64,000 bases of DNA from Caulobacter sp. FWC2 (GTDB taxonomy: Bacteria > Pseudomonadota > Alphaproteobacteria > Caulobacterales > Caulobacteraceae), in contig NZ_PEBF01000001.1 in the NCBI RefSeq assembly GCF_002742625.1, positions 2,914,001-2,978,000 of the forward strand, read 5' to 3'. Below, in pieces: positions 20,407 through 28,917 of this stretch. Numbering within the stretch: position 1 is the first letter of the stretch; each line of letters begins with the position of its first letter. The position numbers were made by a program, and so were the translations under genes. The notes beneath the pieces are model-generated. The model was not told the DNA's origin. It ran no database searches and worked only from the letters and a program-made list of their open reading frames with translations.

Positions 20407-22005
20407 TCAGAAGTGATCGGCAACGACCACTCGACCACTGACTCCCGGACAACGGTTGTGGAGCGCCGAAAGCATTGCGTGTTCTGCGACCTCAACGTCG
20501 GCATCATAGGTCTCTTCGGGAAGCTCCAGCAGGAGCGCATCATGCATGGGCAGCATCACAACCTGCGCTCCGAGTTGCTCAGTCAATCGAAGGACCGCCT
20601 CCTTGAAAATCAGCGAGGCTGTTCCTTGCACTGCTTGGCTGGCGGCCCAGCGCCGCTCGTCGTGCCGCAGCTCACCGTTGCTCGTGCGGTATCGGCGATT
20701 TCCCAGCGCCGTCTCCACGTGGCCTGATTGCTGAAGTGCGTCTTCCATCGCCTTGCGGAAGCGCATCAAGCCTGGGAACTCCGAAACGAACGCCTGAAAG
20801 GCGGCTAGAGTCTCCGCCCGCGCCCCACCGCCGAGGATGTCTACAATCCTGTCAGGCGACATCCCATAGCTGAACGACAGGAACATTCGCTTGGCGACAT
20901 CTCTCCGATCAGCAGTGTTGAATAGAGCGATGGCGAGTTCGCGGTAAATGTCGCCGGCGTTGTATCTCTCCAGAAACTGCCGATCCGCTGCGAGGGATCC
21001 AAGGATACCAGGCTCAAACTGCGCGAAATCGAGATAGGCCAAGCGTTTCCCAGGCCCGGCGGTGAGAACGTCCCGATAACTGCGGCGCATCTGCTGAAGG
21101 GCGGGGTTTGAGACGAGGATCCGTCCTGTCACCGTTCCCATGATCTGGAACTCTGGCCGAACTACACCTGCAGCGTCTCCTCGCAATCTAGCCAAGGCAC
21201 GGAGATCGCGGGTCGCCCGTACCAAGGTGACAAGCTGGGCTGCGAAAGTGGAATATGTCGCCGCCAAGCGAACGTATTCTTCGAAGTTTGCCGCCGAGAC
21301 GTGCGGAGTAAGATGGGCTGCATCGGTCCGCTCCAGCCAAGGCCCCACGTTGCGGAAGGTCAGTCCAGACGGGCTGACGCCCAAAGTCTCGGCGATGCGA
21401 TTGTAGGCGGTGTATTTTTCGCGGTCAGCGACCGAGATCAGGGTATCGATTTTCGCTAGGTCCACGCTGATCCCGGCGCTCTGGCGACCGTAAAAAACCT
21501 GCGCTACCGGACGTTCAACGCCATCAAAGCGCTGCAGCTCTCCGCAATCGTCCAGCTCGTCGAGAGCCGCGTGCCATGCTGCTCTAAGCACGGCGAGCAC
21601 CTGTTCAGCGACTGCTAAACGCTCTGCTTCGCCGGGCCATTCCGTCTCAGAAACAAACATCTTTTGAAACGACGCGGTGGCTGCCTCGGACGGCTCCCCT
21701 GAGGCAGTCTGCTTCAACATGCGCCATGGATCAGCAGCTTTGGCTCCCCCGTCGTTCTTGGCCTTACCGCGCAGAAGGCGGAGCGCTTCGCCGAGATCGA
21801 TGAGGTCCGGAGGTGGAGCGACCCCCAGCGAACGGAGTTCAGTAATCAAGCGGGCAGCTTCTACAGTCACTATCGGGACTGCAGTTTCAGCTACCTCAGC
21901 CGCTGCGACCCGGCGGGACTGGCCCGCCGCCTCGGACAGGAAGAATTCGGCCCGCTCCAAGCCGAACGGGTCAGGGAGGTATGCGAGAACAGCGGCATCA
22001 CGCAT
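20407..22005 (-). CDS. Family-A (PolI-like) DNA polymerase partnered with a reverse transcriptase
   Basis: The ATG at 22005, behind GGAGCGGGATT, overlaps the end of the reverse transcriptase gene by 8 bp, so translation is probably coupled. It encodes 532 residues. The C-terminal ~360 are a family-A palm/fingers: motif A LAYLDFAQFEPGILGSLA (Asp326), motif B RRDVAKRMFLSFSYG (Arg368 to Gly380), motif C MLPMHDALLLELP (His488, Asp489; the usual following Glu is Ala). There is no 5'-nuclease domain and no clear 3'-5' exonuclease; the N-terminal ~160 residues are unassigned. It is much shorter than housekeeping Pol I (~930). It could make the second strand on DNA copied by its partner; this is inference. 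Confidence 0.85.
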   Translation of the reverse strand: MRDAAVLAYLPDPFGLERAEFFLSEAAGQSRRVAAAEVAETAVPIVTVEAARLITELRSLGVAPPPDLIDLGEALRLLRGKAKNDGGAKAADPWRMLKQTASGEPSEAATASFQKMFVSETEWPGEAERLAVAEQVLAVLRAAWHAALDELDDCGELQRFDGVERPVAQVFYGRQSAGISVDLAKIDTLISVADREKYTAYNRIAETLGVSPSGLTFRNVGPWLERTDAAHLTPHVSAANFEEYVRLAATYSTFAAQLVTLVRATRDLRALARLRGDAAGVVRPEFQIMGTVTGRILVSNPALQQMRRSYRDVLTAGPGKRLAYLDFAQFEPGILGSLAADRQFLERYNAGDIYRELAIALFNTADRRDVAKRMFLSFSYGMSPDRIVDILGGGARAETLAAFQAFVSEFPGLMRFRKAMEDALQQSGHVETALGNRRYRTSNGELRHDERRWAASQAVQGTASLIFKEAVLRLTEQLGAQVVMLPMHDALLLELPEETYDADVEVAEHAMLSALHNRCPGVSGRVVVADHF

Positions 22006-23641
22006 AATCCCGCTCCGCATCGATTATCTGACTGATGGAGGTAGACTCCAACGGCGAGAAATAAATTCGCTCACGCCGGTTGAGTGCCCGGTAGACACCA
22101 TGCAGGTCGGCGCGAACATGCGGTGCGACATGGTCCCGAATAGCCGGAGCGAATGGCACTCCCTGCAAAGCGACTAGAGCCGCTCGCTGCCCAAGGAAAG
22201 ATCGGAGGCTTCCGAACCTCGCCGCCACGTGTTCACGGTCTTCATCGGCACCAAGGCAGCCCAGGTAGAGGGTTGCTCCTGCTCGGCTCGCGCCATCGTC
22301 CTTCTCTGCGATAACTGTCCTTGCCCTCGCGATCAGATCCGGTCTGGCGAAGCCGCGCTGTCCCATCAGCTTCCAAAGGCGATAGTTCTGCCAGCCGTAT
22401 AGTGAGCGATGGTCATCCAAGAGGTAGTGCGCGACCCCATCCTGCTCAGCCTGGCCCAACGGAACCGCGCGCAGATAGCGCACAAACTGATCGGTTGCAG
22501 CCGGATGGTCCGCCAGTCTCTCGATCACCAGCCGGGTCACTGGCTCGAAGTAGGCTGAGGGAACCGCAAACTCCGAACAGGTCGCAAGCATGACCATTCG
22601 ATTCATGCAGTATCGAAACTCCCGAGTATCGATCCGCTCCCCATCGCCCTCCCGGAGAGCTCGTTCAGTGAGTTGCCTGAGGAGCGGAAACGACCTTGCG
22701 ACCACCTGTCTCGAGCGAGTCGCCCACAGGGCGTCCAAATGCGAGATGTCGGGACTCCCAGCATCAAGACAATCGTTCACCGCTTCAACGTTTTCTACAG
22801 CGCAGATCGTTGTCTTTTTGGAGTTCACGGCAAGGCCGCGGTCTCTCAACTCGACGATCAGGTCCTTCAGGGCGCGTCGGGCTGCGTAGACATCCGGGCA
22901 AATGATCTTGATGTCGTCCATGTATCGGAAATACCGATACCCTTTCCCCCGCATCGCAAGGTCGATGGGCAGCATGTAGACATTCGCCAAGAATGAAGAG
23001 GCGTCACGGTTTTGAGGCAACCCTCTTCCGATCTCGAACGTCCAGTCTTGCAGGAGCTGAAACAACAACGTCACTTCGCTTCGAAGTTGCGCCTTTTCCG
23101 CAGGACTGCAGTTCGCCTGTGTAATGAGATCTGAAAGCAGGTCGCGGAGCTTCACCAAATCGATGTTATCGAAATAGTTGGTCAGGTCTGTCGATAGGAG
23201 CTGCTCCCCGGGCTGCAAGTCTGCGCGGACCGAGCCGACAAAGTCCTGCCAAGCCGCGATGCTTCTCCGGAAGAAGTAACGCTCATCTCGTCGATGAGGG
23301 TCGCGTCGGTGGCTATAAATGACTGGCGGGATCAGTGGGTCGATATGGACCGAAATCGACGACGCCAACGCATGATAGACAACCCGGTCGCAGATGCTCG
23401 TTTCTAGGCCGTAGCGAACCGTGAAGTTTGGTTTGGGGATGTTGAACACGTCGCGTGACGTGGGGACGTAGCGGCCATGATTGGCGGTGAAGTTCTGCTC
23501 TATGCGACTGCGCGGATCGCCAGATCGCATCAGGTCTTCATAGCCCAAGGCGTCCGGGAACCAGTCGTCGCGCATGTCCTGCCGGAGTTGCCGCAGCAGG
23601 ATCGCCTCGTCGAACGAAATGGTTCCTAAGCTGATCGTCAA
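21998..23641 (-). CDS. Reverse transcriptase (RVT_1), possible defence-associated RT
   Basis: A TTG start at 23641 directly follows GGGGGAGGCGCT, a strong ribosome site, giving 547 residues. RT motifs in order: IPKPNFTVRYGLETSICDRVVYHAL (~68-92), motif A LLSTDLTNYFDNID (Asp152), GLPQNRDASSFLANVYM (~208-223), catalytic FRYMDD (240-243), then NSKKT. A ~240-residue helical C-terminal region replaces the X/thumb domain of group II intron RTs, and there is no HNH domain. I see no retron msr/msd or diversity-generating repeat beside it. The class resembles the 'unknown group' and defence-associated RTs; the subgroup cannot be assigned by eye. Confidence 0.88.
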   Translation of the reverse strand: MTISLGTISFDEAILLRQLRQDMRDDWFPDALGYEDLMRSGDPRSRIEQNFTANHGRYVPTSRDVFNIPKPNFTVRYGLETSICDRVVYHALASSISVHIDPLIPPVIYSHRRDPHRRDERYFFRRSIAAWQDFVGSVRADLQPGEQLLSTDLTNYFDNIDLVKLRDLLSDLITQANCSPAEKAQLRSEVTLLFQLLQDWTFEIGRGLPQNRDASSFLANVYMLPIDLAMRGKGYRYFRYMDDIKIICPDVYAARRALKDLIVELRDRGLAVNSKKTTICAVENVEAVNDCLDAGSPDISHLDALWATRSRQVVARSFPLLRQLTERALREGDGERIDTREFRYCMNRMVMLATCSEFAVPSAYFEPVTRLVIERLADHPAATDQFVRYLRAVPLGQAEQDGVAHYLLDDHRSLYGWQNYRLWKLMGQRGFARPDLIARARTVIAEKDDGASRAGATLYLGCLGADEDREHVAARFGSLRSFLGQRAALVALQGVPFAPAIRDHVAPHVRADLHGVYRALNRRERIYFSPLESTSISQIIDAERDYA

Positions 23642-23747
23642 AGCGCCTCCCCCTACACCACAGATACCAGCGGGAACGCGTGACGTTCAAGCGCGACCGG
23701 TCTCCTCAACGAGGGCGGGGGTGCAGGCGGGCGCGCCGCCCAGACGA

Positions 23748-26700
23748 TCAGCGGAAGACCTGCATGAGCAGGTCGCGAAGTTTGGCGCCGAACGTCTCAT
23801 CGTCGACGGTCTTGCCGAGCGTCGCATGCACAACCTCCTGCAGGAAACGCATCAACATCAACTCAAGCTCGGAGCTGTGCTCTTCGTTGGCCTGCAGCTG
23901 TATGGTGGCGTCAGGCCGCACGTACATGACAATCGGCGTTTCCTCGTCGCCTTCAGGTTCGATCCTGGCCGTGCCCACCGCCTTATCCTTCAGCCCCTCG
24001 GCGAAAAACTTGGACACGTGCTCGGACTCGTTGGCCTGGGCGAAAATCATCACGTCGATGACCGCGCCTTCGGCAGGGCCGTCTGCGAAGAGAATATCGG
24101 CCAGCTCGTCGCCGAAGGCGTCCAGAAAGGACCCGATGCAGAGGGCCACAAAGATGGATTCGGCGCGTTTTCCCTCGTCCCGGATGGTGAAGAGAACCCG
24201 TTCGTCCTTTCCCAGATGGATGACCTGGATGAAGTCATCGTTTGGCCGATGACGAATAATCAGCCGATCGAAGTCGCTGATACACAGCGACGCCAGGGTC
24301 AGGAGGTCCTGCGTTGAAAACTGCCGATGGCGACTAAAGCCGAGGACCGCCAGCAACAACAACGAGCCCAGCGCCGGCCTTGTTGTCAGGTTGCGCATCT
24401 GGGAAGCCGCAAGCAGGCAGCGTGTGAAATTGGCGAACCACCAATCGTCGACGCCGAGGTCGAAATTCCTGACCAGGACGCCCAATACATGGGGTGCGAC
24501 CGCGCGAGGGCAGTGTTCGAGCGCGACCTTGAGCGCCTCGACCCACACCCCGCTCCTTCCCAGCGCCTTCGCGTCAAGCGCGGTTCCAAATGCGCGCGCC
24601 ATGATCTGCGGGGCGCTCTCCACATCCTTCAACGCCGCCGCCAAGAAACGCAGCAACCGCGAGGCCTCGTCCTGGTCGTCGGCCTTCAGGTAGGAAGCCA
24701 CGGCGTCGGCATAGTCGTCGATCGCTTCGGGCATGCGGTCTTGCCAGCGTCGGGCGTCGCCGCGCTCTTCGAGGGCAAAACCATATTCGGACCAGGCGAA
24801 GCTGTCGGCGAACAAACCCGCGGCGTGGATGGCGTATTGCTCGGCGCGCTCGGCATGGGCTCGTCTTTCGGCACCGCTGGAGGCTTCGGCCGCCTCGTTC
24901 TCGGTCAACGCCAGGAGTCGGGAGCTGCGACCCTCGATATCAATGCGCCCGATCTTCTGACCGTTTTGGCCGGAAAGCTTATAGGCCTTGATTGCTTCGT
25001 CGATCCGGCCGCCCTCGCGCAGGACGTTGCCCAGGATGGTCTGGTTGATGGCGACGAGATATTGGTCACCCAGGGACTCGCCGATTGCCACGGCCTCGTT
25101 GGCCATCGCTTCGGCCTCGGCGAAACGCTTCTCGCGCCGCAACTTGGGAACCAGGAGGTTGCACAACCAGGCGCGATAGCGCGGCGAGTTCTGCTCGCCG
25201 CCGAGCGTGGCGCGCAGACGTTCGGATTCGGCCGCTCCGTCCGGCGAGATGGAGAGCGCGCCAATGAGATTGCGCGTGGCGGTATCGACGCCGTAGGCGT
25301 CCTTGAGATCGATGAAGATCTCGCGGGCGGACCGGAAGGCTGGCGCGGCGACGTCCACCTCGTTGGCGCTGAGAAGCGCCACGCCCTCCTCGATGAGGAG
25401 ACGGCCATAGTCATCGAGCCGCCCCTCGTCCTTGGCCGCTTGGCCCAGTTGGCGAATGCGGGCCAAGTTCGCCACGGTCGGTGTGCGGCGCAAGGCGATC
25501 GAAGCCTGCAGCACGTCGATCGTCCGCTCCGCTTCCGCATCGCCGATCGTCCGAGCGATGGAGGAGGCTTCCTCGAGCAAGACGGGAACCTCGGCGGGAC
25601 GGCCTTGATGGGCCTTGGCATCGGCCAGCGACAGTAACACCGAGATCAACGGACCATGTTCGGCCCGGTCTCGGTAGTAGGTCGCCAGGAACTCCAAGGC
25701 GTCTACGAGGTGACGGGTTGAACCGGTGAAGGCCGCCTCCCGCACGGTGCGGTTGGCCAGTCGCTCGGCAAGCTGGGGATCATCGTAGCGTCGGAGCGCG
25801 AAGGCCGCCCAGGCGCGCCCCGTTCGGGCAAGCTGCTTGGCCAAACGATCCAAGAGCAGCGCGCGCAGTTGGGGGTGATCGCCGAGCCGCGCGACGAGGC
25901 CCTCGCGATAATGCTCGTGGACGAAGCCAAAGCCCGCGGGCGTTTCGATCAGGACATCGGCCATCGGTTCGAGCTTGTCGACGATGGCGGTGGCCGCGCC
26001 GACCGGGCCGCCGACCAATGCGGCAAGGTCCGAGAGCGCCAGTGGCGTGGGCGACAACGCCATATAGCCAAGCAGCTCGCGGGCCCCCGCGTCGAGCACG
26101 TCGAAACTCTGGATAGGCGAAGAGCCACCGGCCGCCCTGCGCACTGCGATGGGCAGATCGCCGGGCTTGGCCGGAACGGTCGATCCGGCGATAGCCTCCA
26201 GCGCCGCTAGTTCATCAGGCGTAAAGGCGCTGACCTCGACGCGCTCGCCGGGGAGGTGGGCGGCGACGTCGCGGACCACGATAACGACCGAGCCCGTGCC
26301 GCTCGTCGCCAAGCACTCGCTCAGCACCGACCACACCGCCTCCACGTCGTCGGGATCATCCAGGACGATCGGCCAGCGGGTGGCCGACGCCCATCGCGAA
26401 AACAGCAGCGCACGGGCGTCGTCGAAAACCGGCGCGGCAAGTTCGGCGCCGTCGGCCACGCCCAAGGCGCGAACCATCTCGACCAAGGTCGCCCGGGGAT
26501 CCAGGCCCCGCGCGTTGACGTAGGGCGCAGACCGTTCGGCGGCCCATTCGGCCGCCAGCGCGGTCTTGCCGGCCCCGGCCACGCCGTTGACCCAGACGAT
26601 CCGCCCCAAGGCCGCCGCCTTGGTCAGGTGTTCCAGGAGCCCGGTCCGACGAATACGGAACGGGCTGCCGCGGAAGATGCGCTCCAGCAAGGCGCTCGCC

Positions 26701-27215
26701 GAACCGACGGACGAGTCCGCGCTCTGGAACTGCGCGACCTGGCGCGAGACGAGCGCTGTGATGTCGTCGCGAATACGCGCTTCGAGATCTTCCCCCTCTT
26801 CGTAGAAGTAGAGGGTGTTGGGGCCGGACATGATCTCGTCCAGCATCGACGCCAGCCGCGGGTTGCGGTCTACAGGCGGCTTGAGGACGTAGACCAGCAA
26901 ATCCTTTTCGAGCCGCACGGCTTCGCGGTACTCGTCCTCGAGCCCGGAGATCATCATGCCCTTGGCTTCGTCGATCCAACCATAGGCGTTTCGGTAGATG
27001 GCTACGACGATGTGGGCACCCTGAAGCTTGCGCAGGTAGAAGGCTCGGGGTGCCTCGGCTCGAGCGCCCTCCCGCTCGAACTGTACGGCCGTGAAGTTGA
27101 GGCCTAGGATCGCACGACGCGCGGCTTCGCGCTCAGCGGCGCATTCGGCGATCGTCGAGCTGATGAAGACCTGGAGCCGGTCCGACAGGGCCATGGTCGC
27201 GGTGTGTTCAGCCAT
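23748..27215 (-). CDS. DUF4062-STAND NTPase with C-terminal helical repeats
   Basis: The ATG at 27215 overlaps the previous gene by 8 bp (ATGGCTGA), giving 1155 residues. Domains: DUF4062 at ~10-120 (LQVFISSTIAECAAEREAARRAI), a STAND/NACHT-type ATPase with P-loop GVAGAGKTALAAEW (~211) and a Walker-B-like IVLDDPDD, then TPR-like repeats (~430-870), and a C-terminal globular region. STAND proteins of this plan sense pathogens or stress and oligomerise. DUF4062 may act as the N-terminal effector or adaptor. Context next to the RT/polymerase pair suggests phage defence, which is inference. Confidence 0.85.
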   Translation of the reverse strand: MAEHTATMALSDRLQVFISSTIAECAAEREAARRAILGLNFTAVQFEREGARAEAPRAFYLRKLQGAHIVVAIYRNAYGWIDEAKGMMISGLEDEYREAVRLEKDLLVYVLKPPVDRNPRLASMLDEIMSGPNTLYFYEEGEDLEARIRDDITALVSRQVAQFQSADSSVGSASALLERIFRGSPFRIRRTGLLEHLTKAAALGRIVWVNGVAGAGKTALAAEWAAERSAPYVNARGLDPRATLVEMVRALGVADGAELAAPVFDDARALLFSRWASATRWPIVLDDPDDVEAVWSVLSECLATSGTGSVVIVVRDVAAHLPGERVEVSAFTPDELAALEAIAGSTVPAKPGDLPIAVRRAAGGSSPIQSFDVLDAGARELLGYMALSPTPLALSDLAALVGGPVGAATAIVDKLEPMADVLIETPAGFGFVHEHYREGLVARLGDHPQLRALLLDRLAKQLARTGRAWAAFALRRYDDPQLAERLANRTVREAAFTGSTRHLVDALEFLATYYRDRAEHGPLISVLLSLADAKAHQGRPAEVPVLLEEASSIARTIGDAEAERTIDVLQASIALRRTPTVANLARIRQLGQAAKDEGRLDDYGRLLIEEGVALLSANEVDVAAPAFRSAREIFIDLKDAYGVDTATRNLIGALSISPDGAAESERLRATLGGEQNSPRYRAWLCNLLVPKLRREKRFAEAEAMANEAVAIGESLGDQYLVAINQTILGNVLREGGRIDEAIKAYKLSGQNGQKIGRIDIEGRSSRLLALTENEAAEASSGAERRAHAERAEQYAIHAAGLFADSFAWSEYGFALEERGDARRWQDRMPEAIDDYADAVASYLKADDQDEASRLLRFLAAALKDVESAPQIMARAFGTALDAKALGRSGVWVEALKVALEHCPRAVAPHVLGVLVRNFDLGVDDWWFANFTRCLLAASQMRNLTTRPALGSLLLLAVLGFSRHRQFSTQDLLTLASLCISDFDRLIIRHRPNDDFIQVIHLGKDERVLFTIRDEGKRAESIFVALCIGSFLDAFGDELADILFADGPAEGAVIDVMIFAQANESEHVSKFFAEGLKDKAVGTARIEPEGDEETPIVMYVRPDATIQLQANEEHSSELELMLMRFLQEVVHATLGKTVDDETFGAKLRDLLMQVFR

Positions 27216-28332
27216 GGCCAAGCTCGCGCAACTGTGCATTCAGGTCGGCCAGAATTCCGGAAACCTTGGCGTCTTTGTCGAGCCTGCGGACCAGAAAAGC
27301 CGCATCGAGCTTAGCTTGCTCAAGGACCGCCTCGAGTTCGATCGTTTCCGGCCAGAAGGACGTGGACGCCGGCTCGACAATCACCGATCTGATCTTATCC
27401 AGCATCGCCAGCCGCTTGGCCTTTCCGTTGGGTTGATAGGCCAAAAAATCCGGGACGCGCAGATTGCACACGGCCTGCTCGGCTTGCCAGGGCGCACAGC
27501 CCGCCGCCTTGGCCCTATCGAGCAAGGCCTTGCCGTCCTGGCGATGGCGCAGCACGTGCAGGGTCTTGGGCAAGGCGGCCTTCAGGCGACGCTCGCGTTG
27601 CCGCGCCAGGGCCTGGGGCGACTGGTCGGGGTCGGGAAAGCGTTTGGTTAGTTCCGGCGGCGGCTCATGGCGGCCCCTCACCGCCGAGAAGGCCGGCCGA
27701 TCCTCCGCCCGCGCATAGATGTTCAAGCCCGGCAGCATGATTGCGTTGGCGTGGTCGGGGCGAAAGCCGATCGTGCTGATGAGGGTGCCCGGTCGAGAGG
27801 GGGGCTGTTGCGCCACCGTCAGCACGATCGGCGCGATCGGCTCGTTGGCGTATTGCGCCAACTGCTGCAGGAAGGGGTGGCGGGTGTCCAAGGTCTTCAT
27901 GACACTCGTGGTCATCAGCATCGGCTGGAGCACGGTGTCCAGGCCCGTCAGGCGCAGACGTAGCAGATCGGGCTGCTGGGACAGCGCGATCGCGTAGCCG
28001 GGATCGTCGAGCAGGATTTCCAGCTGCAGCGCGTTGGGCCCGACCGCGTCGCTCCACTCGCGGATCAGTGCCATGGCCGACTTCATGCCCGCCAGATTGG
28101 TTCCCACCAAGCTGAGGAAAGGCGGCCCGTCGGGCGACATGAGTCCATAGGCGCATCCGCTAAACCCGCCCGCGCTAAGGCGCCGGATGAGTTCGAGATT
28201 GGCGGCGGCCATCTCCGTGCGCGGCCAGCCCCAATCGTAGCCGCCCGCATCGGTCAGCAGCGAGGCGTCCGCCCTGGCGTCGCCGGCGGGCCCCTTGGCC
28301 TTGGCGCGCTTCTGGTGCTGCTTTTTTCCCAT
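27208..28332 (-). CDS. Unknown protein coupled to STAND NTPase
   Basis: 374 residues from the ATG at 28332 (28344 is another option). The N-terminus is strongly basic (GKKQHQKRAKAKG), followed by a mixed alpha/beta region with no motif I recognise. Its last 8 bases are the start of the STAND gene, so the two are very probably one translationally coupled unit. It could be the effector, regulator or target-sensing partner. Confidence 0.7.
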   Translation of the reverse strand: MGKKQHQKRAKAKGPAGDARADASLLTDAGGYDWGWPRTEMAAANLELIRRLSAGGFSGCAYGLMSPDGPPFLSLVGTNLAGMKSAMALIREWSDAVGPNALQLEILLDDPGYAIALSQQPDLLRLRLTGLDTVLQPMLMTTSVMKTLDTRHPFLQQLAQYANEPIAPIVLTVAQQPPSRPGTLISTIGFRPDHANAIMLPGLNIYARAEDRPAFSAVRGRHEPPPELTKRFPDPDQSPQALARQRERRLKAALPKTLHVLRHRQDGKALLDRAKAAGCAPWQAEQAVCNLRVPDFLAYQPNGKAKRLAMLDKIRSVIVEPASTSFWPETIELEAVLEQAKLDAAFLVRRLDKDAKVSGILADLNAQLRELGHG

Positions 28333-28500
28333 GATGCAACCCATGCTTACAGCGTCGCACCGCCGCAAGCCAACGCTCAAGCTTTCATTCCGGGTACGCC
28401 AAACACGGTCGCTCTCGCCCGGATTGGACCATCAGCTCGGGCGAAGACTGGTTCGCGCGCAAGCCGACCATCAGCAGCCCTTCTCAAGGTCTGAGAAGAG

Positions 28501-28917
28501 TCAGCTCTCCCCCTTCCAATCGCGATCATCCAGGACCTCCCTGCACAACAATCGACCTGACGCCAGCCGCCGGGACAATGCCTCCAGAAACCCCGCGTAG
28601 CGCTCCTGTCCCTTGGCGTTTTGCGCCTTCTGGTCCCCCGCCGCCAAACTAGGGGTCGCGGTCAGCCAGGCTTTCACGAAAAGCGCGATAGCCTCGTTGG
28701 AAATGGTGACGTCGCGGGCCAGCCGCTCGACCTCTCGGGTGATCCGGTCCAGACGGCGGGTCATGGCCGCCTCGGCGACCTCCCCACTATCAGCCGATAG
28801 GTACGAAGCCACTGCCGCTTGAACGATTTCCGACTTGGACCGCTTCATCCGCCGCGACGCCGCGTCCAGGGCCAAGACCGACTCCCGGGACAGGAAGACC
28901 TTCGTCTGGACCTTCAC
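28501..28917 (-). CDS. Ribbon-helix-helix (CopG-like) mobilisation protein
   Basis: 138 residues. The N-terminus (VQTKVFLSRESVLALDAASRRMKRSKSEIVQAAVASYL) is a ribbon-helix-helix DNA-binding domain, followed by a long helical region. The GTG start overlaps the traG stop by 4 bp (GTGA). In alphaproteobacterial transfer regions such proteins follow traG (sometimes named TraD) and may help relaxosome assembly or regulation. Confidence 0.8.
   Translation of the reverse strand: MKVQTKVFLSRESVLALDAASRRMKRSKSEIVQAAVASYLSADSGEVAEAAMTRRLDRITREVERLARDVTISNEAIALFVKAWLTATPSLAAGDQKAQNAKGQERYAGFLEALSRRLASGRLLCREVLDDRDWKGES

Noticed and set aside
21998..23641. Retron, group II intron or diversity-generating element
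   Set aside because: No HNH or intron RNA fold, no msr/msd inverted repeats and no template/variable repeat pair were seen; only the RT core is certain.
24327..25637. 436-residue plus-strand frame
   Set aside because: Antisense to the STAND gene; repetitive Arg/Gln/Gly composition and no motif.
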